Shown here: one piece after another, positions 24,258 through 33,019 of the stretch
Layout of the letters: each line of letters begins with the position of its first letter
Position numbering within the stretch: the stretch's first letter is position 1
NCBI RefSeq assembly: GCF_013204825.1
Contig: NZ_JABMKV010000002.1
Span: 806,001 to 870,000, forward strand
Source of the DNA: Pedobacter boryungensis
GTDB taxonomy: Bacteria; Bacteroidota; Bacteroidia; Sphingobacteriales; Sphingobacteriaceae
Direction: 5' to 3'
Length of the DNA stretch: 64,000 nucleotides
Made by a program: the position numbers and the translations under genes
Notes under the pieces: model-generated
Seen by the model: the letters and a program-made list of their open reading frames with translations, nothing else
The model's database searches: none
What the model was told of the DNA's origin: nothing

Positions 24258-25712
24258 TTGATGAAGAATTTCTTTTTAGTAGCACTAACAAGCTTATGTT
24301 TATCCGCAAGTGCGCAGGATAATTTCGAACCTGTTTTTAAACAGATTAATACCGAAGTACAAAATAATTCAAAAGCTTATAGCACGTTAAAGGATGCTTC
24401 AATAACTATTGGTCATCGTTTAACAGGTTCTGCAAATGGCGCAAAAGCTGAAGAATATGCTTATAATTTATTGAAATCTTATGGATGTGATGTTAAATAT
24501 CAACCTTTTGAGGTAGAAAGTTGGGATAGAAGAACACTTGCTGTTAAAATAGGCAATTCTGCTAATGAGTTATTACCAATGAAGGCTGTAACATTAGCGC
24601 ATTCACCAGTATCTGCAAAAGTGACTTCGGATATTATTGATGTGGGCAATGGGTTGGAAGCAGATTATCAATCTTTAGGAGATAAAGTGAAAGGTAAAAT
24701 TGCTTTAATCTACTTAGGGGTATTACCTGGATCTCCAAAGGGAACTGCTTCACTTCATCGTTCTGAGAAAACAGCTATTGCAACAAAATATGGTGCAGTT
24801 GGTGTGATTATCATTAATACAGTAAAGGATGGAGTTTTATTAACAGGTACAGCTTCGGTAACTGGTAAATTAATTCCCATTCCTGCAGTATGTATTGGCT
24901 TGGAGAATGGAATGGCACTAAAGGAAAAATTGAAAACTGTTAATCAAATAGCTTCAATTGAAATGACTAATTTTTCAGGAGTGATTAAAGCTCGTAATGT
25001 AGTTGCTACTTTTAAAGGAAATGAATTGCCTAACGAAAAAATTGTTGTTGGTGGTCACTTAGATAGTTGGGATTTAGCTACAGGCGCTATTGATAATGGA
25101 ATTGGATCTTTTTCTGTAATTGATATGGCTCGTACATTTAAGAAGTTAAATCTTAAAACCAAAAGAACAGTTGAGTTTGTTTTATTTATGGGCGAAGAGC
25201 AAGGTTTGCTAGGTTCAAAGGCTTACATTGCACAAGCTAAGCAAAATGGTTCTTTAGATAAAGTTAGCTTTATGTTGAACTATGATATGACCAATGATCC
25301 AAAAGGGTTTTCAACTTCGAGAAAAGAAATGGAGCCATTGTTTAAAAGCTGGGGTGCTGAGGTAGCTCAGATTGATACAAATTTTAAAAACTTATTTCAA
25401 GCTGGTGCTGGTTTACATAGCGATCATCAGCCGTTTATGTTGGAAGGAATACCAACTGGCGGTGGGGCAGGAGGCAGATTACCAAATAATTCTGGTCCTT
25501 ATTATCATTCTGATGGAGATGTGTTTAAATTAGTTGACGAGCAAGAGTTAAAAAATACTGTGCGTTATTCAGCTATGCTTACTTACGCTTTAGCAAATAC
25601 GCCAAAAATTCCTGTTAGCAAACAGAATGAAAAAGATTTAGAAGCATTTTTAGAAAGTCAGAATTTAAAAGAACCACTTAAAATTGCTGGCGAGTGGAGA
25701 TGGAAAGACTAG
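24258..25712 (+). CDS. Secreted M28 peptidase, carboxypeptidase Q-like
   Basis: A 484-residue protein with signal peptide (FFLVALTSLCLSASAQ). A PA domain (roughly residues 110-240, GKIALIYLGVLPG and VIIINTVKDG) is inserted before the M28 metallopeptidase core. Zinc-binding and catalytic residues are in VVGGHLDSWDLATGAIDNG (His, Asp), FMGEEQGLLGS (Glu-Glu), NYDMTNDP (Asp) and the terminal YYHSDGDVF (His). The domain order matches plasma glutamate carboxypeptidase / carboxypeptidase Q. It probably trims dipeptides in the periplasm. Transcription may pass through the candidate RNA at 24021-24187. Confidence 0.92.
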   Translation: MMKNFFLVALTSLCLSASAQDNFEPVFKQINTEVQNNSKAYSTLKDASITIGHRLTGSANGAKAEEYAYNLLKSYGCDVKYQPFEVESWDRRTLAVKIGNSANELLPMKAVTLAHSPVSAKVTSDIIDVGNGLEADYQSLGDKVKGKIALIYLGVLPGSPKGTASLHRSEKTAIATKYGAVGVIIINTVKDGVLLTGTASVTGKLIPIPAVCIGLENGMALKEKLKTVNQIASIEMTNFSGVIKARNVVATFKGNELPNEKIVVGGHLDSWDLATGAIDNGIGSFSVIDMARTFKKLNLKTKRTVEFVLFMGEEQGLLGSKAYIAQAKQNGSLDKVSFMLNYDMTNDPKGFSTSRKEMEPLFKSWGAEVAQIDTNFKNLFQAGAGLHSDHQPFMLEGIPTGGGAGGRLPNNSGPYYHSDGDVFKLVDEQELKNTVRYSAMLTYALANTPKIPVSKQNEKDLEAFLESQNLKEPLKIAGEWRWKD

Positions 25713-25778
25713 TTGGTTTGTTATTTAGATAATTAGTTTTTAGGTATTGACCCTTAAAAACAAAATAACTAACAAAAA

Positions 25779-26207
25779 TTAGCTATTAATGTAGCTTTCT
25801 AATTGAGAAATGGTCTGTTTTTGATCGGCGATAATAAATTTTACTACGTCACCAATAGAAACCATTCCAGCTACTTTTTCTGCTTCAATAACGGGTAAAT
25901 GCCTAATGTGTTTATCCGTCATTATTTGCATGCACAGCTCTATGCTATCGGCAGGATTTACTGTAATTGGAGCAGTAGTCATTGCATCGTTAATCAATGT
26001 ATCTTTTGAGGATTTGCCATGTAAAATAATTTTCCTCGCATAATCTCGTTCTGTAAAAATACCTAACAAGGTAACGTCTTCCATGATCAATAATGCACTA
26101 ATATTTTTATCTGTCATTATTTTTAGCGCATCTAAAACTGAAGTTGTAGGAAGCACACTATAAATTTGAACAGGTTTGGTATTAAGAATTTGCTGTACAG
26201 TTTTCAT
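25779..26207 (-). CDS. Two-CBS-domain protein
   Basis: A 142-residue protein of two CBS domains and almost nothing else: residues 8-58 (YSVLPTTSVLDALKIMTDKNISALLIMED) and 73-125 (PITVNPADSIELCMQIMTDKHIRHLPVIE). A tandem pair folds as one Bateman module that binds adenine nucleotides. The partner enzyme or channel is not identifiable from the neighbours. The spacing suggests a separate unit from the YkvA gene, 84 bases upstream on the same strand. Confidence 0.92.
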   Translation of the reverse strand: MKTVQQILNTKPVQIYSVLPTTSVLDALKIMTDKNISALLIMEDVTLLGIFTERDYARKIILHGKSSKDTLINDAMTTAPITVNPADSIELCMQIMTDKHIRHLPVIEAEKVAGMVSIGDVVKFIIADQKQTISQLESYINS

Positions 26208-26291
26208 AATTGTTTGTTTATTAGCTACTTAAATTTAGCTAAAAAAACTTTAATTCCAAATAAGAAAACTTAAACTAAAACATTGAATAGC

Positions 26292-26699
26292 TTAAATATT
26301 AATGATTTTACGTTGAGCTGCTTTCCAACTTAAATATTTTTCCAAATCTTTAGCAACTTGTTTATACACAAAACTTAAAATAAGCGCATCATCCACAAAC
26401 CCCAACCCCGTAATAAAATCTGGAATAAGATCTAATGGCGAAATGAAATACAATAAACAGGCAACAATTGCAATGATTGATCTTTTTGGAATAGTCGTAT
26501 AACTTCCATTCGCATAAGCTTTTGCAACCTCAAACAGTAAAACTAACTGATCCCAGATATTTGTTAAAGTTCCTTTATGCTTATTGGCTTTTTTTAAACC
26601 TTCTTGTACTTTTTTAAGCGTACTATTTTTATCTAATAGAATTTGTTTTGCACTTTTTTTTAAGATATTAAACCTGCTGGTGAGTTTATTTAAATCCAT
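26292..26699 (-). CDS. YkvA family (DUF1232) membrane protein
   Basis: A 135-residue protein with a basic soluble N-terminus and the DUF1232 signature LLYFISPLDLIPDFITGLGFVDDALIL (residues about 84-110), which forms a membrane hairpin. Function is unknown across the family. It follows the GH3-like gene on the same strand, 40 bases downstream, and may share its transcript. Confidence 0.9.
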   Translation of the reverse strand: MDLNKLTSRFNILKKSAKQILLDKNSTLKKVQEGLKKANKHKGTLTNIWDQLVLLFEVAKAYANGSYTTIPKRSIIAIVACLLYFISPLDLIPDFITGLGFVDDALILSFVYKQVAKDLEKYLSWKAAQRKIINI

Positions 26700-26739
26700 A
26701 GCTATTCTTTTGTATTATAGCTACAATAAGCATACCTAA

Positions 26740-28248
26740 TTAAAGCATTTTTAATATTTCATCTACATACTTGCGCTCATTTGCTAAGCGAGGAACTTTG
26801 TGTTGGCCACCTAATTTCCCAACTGCCTTAAGCCATTTGTAAAAAGTATCTGTAGGAGCATTATGTACTTTTGGGCGACGCAATGCCATGTCTTTAAAGC
26901 GTTTTGCGTCATAATCTGAATTTACTTCACGTAATGTTTGATCTAAAATGTCTATAAACTTTTCGAAATCTCTAGGTTGTGTTTCAAATTCAATAATCCA
27001 TTCGTGACCACCAACATCTTCGCCATTAAAATAAATAGGACAAGCTGTATAATCTTTAACTTTTGCTCCAGTTTCATTGCAAGCTTTCGTTAGTGCATTT
27101 TCTGCATTGTCAATAATTACTTCTTCACCAAATGCATTAATAAAGTGTTTTGTACGACCTGTAATTTTAATTCTGAAAGGAGAGATAGAAGTAAATTGTA
27201 TAGTATCTCCAATTAAATATCGCCATAAACCTGCATTGGTAGTAATAATAATAGCGTAGTTTTTATGGAGTTCTACTTGTTCTAATGTTAAGGTTTTTGG
27301 GTTTTCGTCTTCAATATTTTCTAAAGGAAGAAATTCATAAAATATACCATAATCGAGCATAAGTAATAGTTCTTCAGAATCATCCTGATCTTGTATGCCG
27401 AAAAAACCTTCAGAAGCATTATACGTTTCCAAATAATACATATCCTTAGAAGGAATTAACTCTTTAAACTGTTCACGATAAGGAGTAAAATTTACTGCAC
27501 CATGAAAATAGAGTTCTAGGTTTGGCCAAACTTCTAATAGATTCTTTTTGCCAGTTAATTCTAATACTTTTTTTGCTAAAACGATTGTCCATGTTGGTAC
27601 ACCAGAAATGCTAGTTACGTTTTCTTTAATGGTGGCTTCGGCCATTTTATCCATTTTATCTTCGTAATTATCCATTAACGCAATAGAAATATCAGGCGTT
27701 CTATAATACTCTGCCCACATCGGTAAATTTTTTATGAGCACAGCCGATAAATCTCCATAATGGATATCTTCGCAAAGCTGATTAATTTGATGACTTCCTC
27801 CTAAAACTAAGCCTTTACCTGTAAACATTTGAGTATTTGGGCGATTATTACAGTAGATGGAAATCATATCTTTTCCGCCTTTGTAATGACATTCTTCTAG
27901 CGCTTCTTCAGATACTGGAATAAATTTGCTTCTATCGCTAGTAGTGCCAGATGACTTAGCAAACCATTTAATCTCTGATGGCCAGAGGATATTTTGTTCA
28001 CCTTTGAGCATGCGCTCGATGTAAGGTTTTAAAGTGTCATAATTTTGGATAGGTACACGTTCCTTAAACTGACCAATCGTTAGAATAGATTTATAATCGT
28101 ATAACTTACCCCATTCTGTATTTTGAGCGCTAGAAATTAAAGTGTGTAACCACTCTTCTTGTACATCTAATGGATACTTTTTAAAAAGCTCAATCTGGTG
28201 AATGCGCTTTTTCATATACCACGTAAAAATAGAATTTACAATTGCCAT
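26740..28248 (-). CDS. GH3-like acyl-adenylate / acyl-transferase family protein
   Basis: A 502-residue member of the GH3 auxin-responsive promoter family, related to acyl-acid-amido synthetases of the ANL superfamily. The ATP motif KSSGTTSDRSKFIPVS is at residues about 98-113. The second motif region YLETYNASEGFFG and the hinge GRTKHFINAFGEEV are present too. Plant members conjugate amino acids to jasmonate or auxin; the substrate in Bacteroidetes is not known. It is directly downstream (14 bases) of lptB and probably co-transcribed with it. Confidence 0.9.
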   Translation of the reverse strand: MAIVNSIFTWYMKKRIHQIELFKKYPLDVQEEWLHTLISSAQNTEWGKLYDYKSILTIGQFKERVPIQNYDTLKPYIERMLKGEQNILWPSEIKWFAKSSGTTSDRSKFIPVSEEALEECHYKGGKDMISIYCNNRPNTQMFTGKGLVLGGSHQINQLCEDIHYGDLSAVLIKNLPMWAEYYRTPDISIALMDNYEDKMDKMAEATIKENVTSISGVPTWTIVLAKKVLELTGKKNLLEVWPNLELYFHGAVNFTPYREQFKELIPSKDMYYLETYNASEGFFGIQDQDDSEELLLMLDYGIFYEFLPLENIEDENPKTLTLEQVELHKNYAIIITTNAGLWRYLIGDTIQFTSISPFRIKITGRTKHFINAFGEEVIIDNAENALTKACNETGAKVKDYTACPIYFNGEDVGGHEWIIEFETQPRDFEKFIDILDQTLREVNSDYDAKRFKDMALRRPKVHNAPTDTFYKWLKAVGKLGGQHKVPRLANERKYVDEILKML

Positions 28249-28262
28249 GTGAGATCCTAAGA

Positions 28263-28997
28263 TTATAAATTTTTTCTACGCAGTACAAAATTTGAGCCTA
28301 AATATACTTTCCGAACCATTTCATTAGCGGCTAGTACTTCGGGTGTGCCAGATTCTAAAATCTTTCCTTCAAAAAGCAAATAAGCTCTATCTGTAATAGA
28401 TAATGTTTCTTGCACATTATGATCTGTAATCAGGATTCCTATGTTCTTTTTCTTCAATTTGGCTACAATCGTTTGTATTTCTTCAACAGCAATTGGATCA
28501 ACTCCTGCAAAAGGCTCATCCAATAAAATGAAGTTAGGGTTGGCCGCCAAAGCACGAGCAATTTCCGTTCTACGACGTTCGCCTCCAGAAAGTAAATCGC
28601 CACGATTTTTTCTTACTTTATGTAAACTAAATTCGTTAATTAATTCTTCTAGTTTTTCGTGTCTTTCTTCTTTATTTAGACTGGTCATCTCTAAAATGGC
28701 CATAATATTGTCTTCAACCGTTAATTTCCTAAATACACTAGCTTCTTGTGCCAAATAACCAATTCCTTTTTGCGCTCTTCGGTACATTGGGTCTTTCGTA
28801 ATATCTAAACCCTCAAGTAAAATAGTGCCTTCATTTGGTTTAATTAAACCAACAATCATGTAAAAAGAAGTCGTTTTTCCAGCACCATTCGGTCCTAATA
28901 AACCTACGATCTCTCCCTGACTTACTTCAAAAGATACATGGTTTACAACTGTACGTTGCTTATATTTTTTAACTAGATTTTCGGCTCTTAAAATCAT
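28263..28997 (-). CDS. lptB: LPS-export ABC transporter ATP-binding protein LptB
   Basis: A 244-residue cytoplasmic ATPase. Walker A is [16 protein letters not shown] at 34-49. The Q-loop ([17 protein letters not shown]) has the ASVFR segment typical of LptB. The signature is [16 protein letters not shown], Walker B is [13 protein letters not shown], and the switch His is in [11 protein letters not shown]. It powers LptFG in moving lipopolysaccharide from the inner membrane to the outer. Length and motifs are standard. Confidence 0.95.
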   Translation of the reverse strand: MILRAENLVKKYKQRTVVNHVSFEVSQGEIVGLLGPNGAGKTTSFYMIVGLIKPNEGTILLEGLDITKDPMYRRAQKGIGYLAQEASVFRKLTVEDNIMAILEMTSLNKEERHEKLEELINEFSLHKVRKNRGDLLSGGERRRTEIARALAANPNFILLDEPFAGVDPIAVEEIQTIVAKLKKKNIGILITDHNVQETLSITDRAYLLFEGKILESGTPEVLAANEMVRKVYLGSNFVLRRKNL

Positions 28998-29066
28998 TTA
29001 TATTTTAGTTTTTGGGGTAGTTAGTTTTTTGGCTGCTTTAGTCTTTTAATTCACAACTTTTAACTT

Positions 29067-30770
29067 TCAACCTTCTATCTTTATTCCTTTTATATTTAGC
29101 TGCAAGCGCTTTTTATCTTTCCAAACATTTTCTTCAATTGTATAACATACAGAAAAGGTTTTATTCGGTTCTAATTTAGCTTCAAATTCTCCTAAACCAA
29201 AAGCGATGCCTTCAAAAATAGCTGAATTTTGTTGTTTTATGCTCAACTTTAAATGATTTGTGCCAACAATTTGCGCTGGACCAACCAGATTAACGCCTTT
29301 GCTTACAAATACTGGAGACATATTTTGAGGCCCAAATGGTGCCATCTGACTTAATATGCGATAATATTTAGCGTCAATTTGGTTTAAATTAATTTCGCAG
29401 TCAATTTTTATTTCAGGAATGAGCAGATTAGGACTAATTGTCGAGGCAACTACACTTTCAAATTTTTCAGAGAATGGAATTAAGTTTTCAGGTTTAATGG
29501 TTAAGCCAGCAGCATACTTATGACCACCAAATTGTTCTAATAAATCACTACAAGAAAGCAATGCCTCATATAAATCGTAACCTACAACAGAACGGGCAGA
29601 ACCTGTATAGTTGCCATTAGATTCTGTTAATACAATAGTTGGTCGGTAATATTTTTCGGTTAAACGAGATGCAACAATACCAATTACACCCTTATTCCAG
29701 TTCTGCTGATAAACTACAGTAGTCTTTCTATTGATCAACAATTCGCTTTCTTCAATAATTGCTAGTGCTTCTAAGGTAATATTCTGATCAAAAGATTTGC
29801 GTTCTGTATTTTGCGAATTGATAAATAGACTTTGCTCATCAGCCAATACAGTCTCATCACTTAGTAAAACCTTCACAGCGTCTTTTGCATCGCCCATACG
29901 GCCTGCAGCATTAATTCGTGGTGCTAATAAAAATACAACATCTGTAATAGAATAGCTATCGTTTTTACCAGCAATTTGCATTAAAGCTTTTAAACCACAG
30001 CAAGGATTTTCATTTAATTTTATCAATCCATAATGAGCCATTACCCTATTTTCATCAACAATGGGAACAATATCTGCAGCAATACTTACCATGCATAAAT
30101 CTAAATATTGCTCATAATTTTGGTCGGGTAAATCGTTTGCTTGAGAATAGGCTTGTGCCAATTTAAAACCAATTCCACAGCCAGATAATTCTTTAAAAGG
30201 ATAATCGCAATCAGCTCGTTTGGGATCCAGTACGGCAATTGCATTTGGCAATTCTTCTCCTGGTAAATGGTGATCGCAAATAATAAAATCAACACCCAAA
30301 GAATTTGCATAGGCAATTTTATCAACTGATCTAATCCCGCAATCTAAAGCAATAATTAACGTAAAACCGTTCTCTTTAGCAAAATCAATACCTCTAGTAG
30401 AAATCCCATAACCCTCTAAATGCCTGTCGGGAATATAGTATGCAATTTCACTAGTAAACTGACTAAAGAAACTGTAAGTTAACGCAACTGAAGTAGTTCC
30501 ATCTACATCATAATCACCATAAACTAATATCCTTTCATTATTTTGCAAAGCCGATGTAATTCTTACAATAGCTTTTTCCATATCCTTCATTAAAAAAGGA
30601 TCATGTAACTGCGTAAGTGTAGGTCTAAAAAAGTAACGAGCATCCTCAAAATTCGAAATGCCTCTTTGAACTAATAATTGAGCTAAAGAGTAGTCTATAT
30701 TTAACTCTTGGGCAAGTGTTTTACACGTTTCTACATCACATTGGTCTATCTGAGCCCATCTTTTTTCCAT
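29067..30770 (-). CDS. recJ: Single-stranded-DNA-specific 5'-3' exonuclease RecJ
   Basis: A 567-residue DHH-superfamily nuclease. The N-terminal motifs are DYDVDGTTSVALTY (motif I with three Asp), IALDCGIRS, ICDHHLPGEELPNA (DHH) and DPKRADCDYPF. The DHHA1 domain contains FGGHKYAAGLTI, followed by a C-terminal OB-like domain. It acts in recombination and mismatch repair. The length matches the family; the start (ATG 30770) gives the usual MEKRW-type N-terminus. Upstream and divergent is the metallo-hydrolase gene. Confidence 0.95.
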   Translation of the reverse strand: MEKRWAQIDQCDVETCKTLAQELNIDYSLAQLLVQRGISNFEDARYFFRPTLTQLHDPFLMKDMEKAIVRITSALQNNERILVYGDYDVDGTTSVALTYSFFSQFTSEIAYYIPDRHLEGYGISTRGIDFAKENGFTLIIALDCGIRSVDKIAYANSLGVDFIICDHHLPGEELPNAIAVLDPKRADCDYPFKELSGCGIGFKLAQAYSQANDLPDQNYEQYLDLCMVSIAADIVPIVDENRVMAHYGLIKLNENPCCGLKALMQIAGKNDSYSITDVVFLLAPRINAAGRMGDAKDAVKVLLSDETVLADEQSLFINSQNTERKSFDQNITLEALAIIEESELLINRKTTVVYQQNWNKGVIGIVASRLTEKYYRPTIVLTESNGNYTGSARSVVGYDLYEALLSCSDLLEQFGGHKYAAGLTIKPENLIPFSEKFESVVASTISPNLLIPEIKIDCEINLNQIDAKYYRILSQMAPFGPQNMSPVFVSKGVNLVGPAQIVGTNHLKLSIKQQNSAIFEGIAFGLGEFEAKLEPNKTFSVCYTIEENVWKDKKRLQLNIKGIKIEG

Positions 30771-30825
30771 CTAGTTCTTCTTATTATTCGATAATCCCTA
30801 TGACTGTAAGTTCATCTAGGTTCCA

Positions 30826-30833
30826 TATATTTG
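30826..30833 (+). promoter_or_regulatory. Candidate -7 promoter element (TATATTTG)
   Basis: An exact TAnnTTTG match, 50 bases before the ATG of the metallo-hydrolase at 30883. Confidence 0.5.
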
Positions 30834-30882
30834 TCCTATCGCTCGTAAATATATCATTTAATTTCTTTCCAAAAAACAACCC

Positions 30883-31653
30883 ATGTCTTTGCAAGTACAC
30901 ACATTACACGAAGGTTCTTATTCAGTTGATATTACCAAGAAATTTCTACCGTTCGATCCCACCAAAGATAATCCAAAAGATAGGCCTGCATCGTTATTTA
31001 TTCATGTACAACCATTTTTGGTGAAACTTGAAAACGAGTTGATTTTATTTGATACAGGTTTAGGTTATAGCAATGCTGATGGAAAGTTACATTTACATGA
31101 AAACATTAAAAAAGCAGGTTTTAAGCCAGAAGATGTTACTATGGTATTAATGTCACATTTGCATTTCGATCATTCTGGTGGTATGGTTCATCACTTAAAT
31201 GATAAAATGGAACTTAGTTTCCCAGATGCTACTTATGTAATACAAAGAGGAGAGTGGGAAACTGCATTTACAAGCACATCATCTTCTTATCATACAGAAA
31301 TATTTGATTTTTTGCAGCGTAACGCCCAACTGAAGTTTGTAGAAGGCTCAGGTAAATTGACAGATGAGATTAGCTACGAATTAACTGGGGCTCACTGTCC
31401 ATATCACCAAGTTTTTTTAATAGATGATGGGGAGGATAAAGTGTTTTTTGGCGGTGATGTTTTACCAGAACCTGAAGAATTGTTAAGGAAATTCATCGCC
31501 AAATATGATTTTGATGGACGAAAAGCAATGGAACTCAGAGAAGAATTCGGACAAAAAGCTGCTGCTGAAAATTGGAAGTGTTTGTTTTATCATTCTAAAA
31601 CAAAAACTCAAGCTTTTATCGAATTAACAGAAGATCGCTTTAAAATAGTTTAG
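30883..31653 (+). CDS. Metallo-beta-lactamase-fold hydrolase
   Basis: A 256-residue MBL-fold protein. The zinc motif SHLHFDHSGG (HxHxDH, residues about 88-97), a further His in LTGAHCPYHQ, and FFGGDVL (bridging Asp) are all present, with a terminal FYHSKTKT segment. The family includes lactonases and other hydrolases; the order of motifs resembles N-acyl-homoserine-lactonase-like proteins, but that function is not shown. It ends four bases into the convergent response-regulator gene. Confidence 0.9.
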   Translation: MSLQVHTLHEGSYSVDITKKFLPFDPTKDNPKDRPASLFIHVQPFLVKLENELILFDTGLGYSNADGKLHLHENIKKAGFKPEDVTMVLMSHLHFDHSGGMVHHLNDKMELSFPDATYVIQRGEWETAFTSTSSSYHTEIFDFLQRNAQLKFVEGSGKLTDEISYELTGAHCPYHQVFLIDDGEDKVFFGGDVLPEPEELLRKFIAKYDFDGRKAMELREEFGQKAAAENWKCLFYHSKTKTQAFIELTEDRFKIV

Positions 31654-32051
31654 TATTCAAGCTCTTTTATTAATTCTTTTAAACGCTCTATAGAAAGTGG
31701 TTTTGAAATAAAGCCTTTTACCGTGCTATAACTTTTGGTTTTTTCGATATCATTCTCATATACCGAAGAAGAGAGAATATATAAATCTACACGTTGTTCA
31801 ATACCTAAAGCTTGATATGCTTCTACAAACTCCCATCCATTCATAACTGGCATATTGATATCTATTAAAATAAGATGAGGTAAGGGCTGATTCGCCGAAA
31901 TAACATCATTTAAATAATCAATGGCTTGCTGCCCATTATTTTTGGATACCATATTAATAGCATATCCCGTCTTTTCTACAATTTTTTTGATGATAAAAAT
32001 ATTAATATCATCGTCATCTATAACCAATAAATTGATCTTAGTGTCTAACAT
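31650..32051 (-). CDS. Single-domain response regulator
   Basis: A 133-residue CheY-like receiver domain without an output domain. The acidic cluster is VIDDDDIN, the phospho-acceptor Asp is in LILIDINMPVMNGWEF (about residue 66), the conserved Ser is in ILSSSV, and the conserved Lys is in FISKPLS. Such stand-alone receivers in Bacteroidetes serve as phosphate shuttles or protein-interaction switches. No kinase gene is next to it. Its 3' end overlaps the convergent metallo-hydrolase gene by four bases. Confidence 0.93.
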   Translation of the reverse strand: MLDTKINLLVIDDDDINIFIIKKIVEKTGYAINMVSKNNGQQAIDYLNDVISANQPLPHLILIDINMPVMNGWEFVEAYQALGIEQRVDLYILSSSVYENDIEKTKSYSTVKGFISKPLSIERLKELIKELEY

Positions 32052-32136
32052 TTAGCTCCTCAGTGTACTGTAAAAAAGCGTTTCTTTACATGGTTAAAGG
32101 TATATATTGGAAATCGAAATAACAATAGCTATAAAT

Positions 32137-32167
32137 AAAAAGACCCAACGTTTCCATTGGGTCTTTT
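32137..32167 (-). terminator. Terminator of the YceI gene
   Basis: AAAAAGACCCAA with TTGGGTCTTTT around an eight-base loop, 17 bases past the YceI stop on the minus strand. Confidence 0.85.
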
Positions 32168-32183
32168 CATCTAGTTATTCGAA

Positions 32184-32771
32184 TTATTTTTTAGCAACTA
32201 ATTTTACAGCTATAGTGAATTCGTCATAAATAAAATTATCACCAATATTAGAGAAAACTGATTTAGACTTAAATTGGATACCATATTTAGTTCTGTCAAT
32301 TACAATTTTATCTGCAGTTGCAGTAACTGATTTATCTGCATTCCAAACTACAGTAGCAGGGAATGTAATAGAATTAGTAACGGATTTAATAGTTAAATCT
32401 CCAGTGATATTTACATTAGCACCATTTCCCTCTACCTTTTTAATCACAAAGTTTGCAGCAGGAAATTTATCAGCCCCAAAAAAGTCATCTGCTTTTAAGT
32501 GTTTTTCTAAGCCACCATTTTTATCAGCATCTTTTATTGTAGTCATGTTTGCAATAAAGCCACCACCTGTTAATTTTTTGCCGTTAAAATTTAAGTTACC
32601 AGAAGTTAAATCTACAGTACCATTATGAGAACCTGCAAATTTTTTACCTTCCCATGTGATGCTAGATTTAGTAAGGTCTACTTTATAAACATCATCTTTT
32701 GCTGTAAAAGCAATTAATGAAAAGCCAGCTATAACTGCTAGTAATAAGATTGAAGTGATTTTTAATTTCAT
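32184..32771 (-). CDS. YceI-family periplasmic lipid-binding-like protein
   Basis: I start it at ATG 32771, where a signal peptide begins (LKITSILLLAVIAGFSLIAF), giving 195 residues; the longer frame from 32825 adds 18 residues with no role. The mature part has the YceI pattern: YKVDLTKSSITWEGKKFAGSHNGTVDL, then LEKHLKADDFFGADKFPAANF, and a final SNIGDNFIYDEFTI. YceI proteins form lipocalin-like barrels that bind isoprenoid-type lipids. Single-gene unit with its own terminator. Confidence 0.93.
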   Translation of the reverse strand: MKLKITSILLLAVIAGFSLIAFTAKDDVYKVDLTKSSITWEGKKFAGSHNGTVDLTSGNLNFNGKKLTGGGFIANMTTIKDADKNGGLEKHLKADDFFGADKFPAANFVIKKVEGNGANVNITGDLTIKSVTNSITFPATVVWNADKSVTATADKIVIDRTKYGIQFKSKSVFSNIGDNFIYDEFTIAVKLVAKK

Positions 32772-33019
32772 TATTAATTTTTTTAAGTTTTTGTAAAGGT
32801 ATTTAATAAATCGTGAAAGTTTCATTGATGTATGTTAAGATTTTACAAATCTTACACAAACGTTTGAGATTGCTTGATTCGTCATTTATTGTGTTTAAAC
32901 TATAATTAGACGCATTTTAATGTGTGAAATTTGCTTTAAAAAACAATCATGTTGCTTACATTAGCCAACTTGATACCATCATTCAGTCAACCAAAACACA
33001 CAAATACCAAATATTAATC

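Noticed and set aside
32924..33019. GTG start 32 residues upstream of the GH31 signal peptide.
   Set aside because: The extension hides the signal peptide behind a hydrophilic segment. ATG 33020 is the better start.
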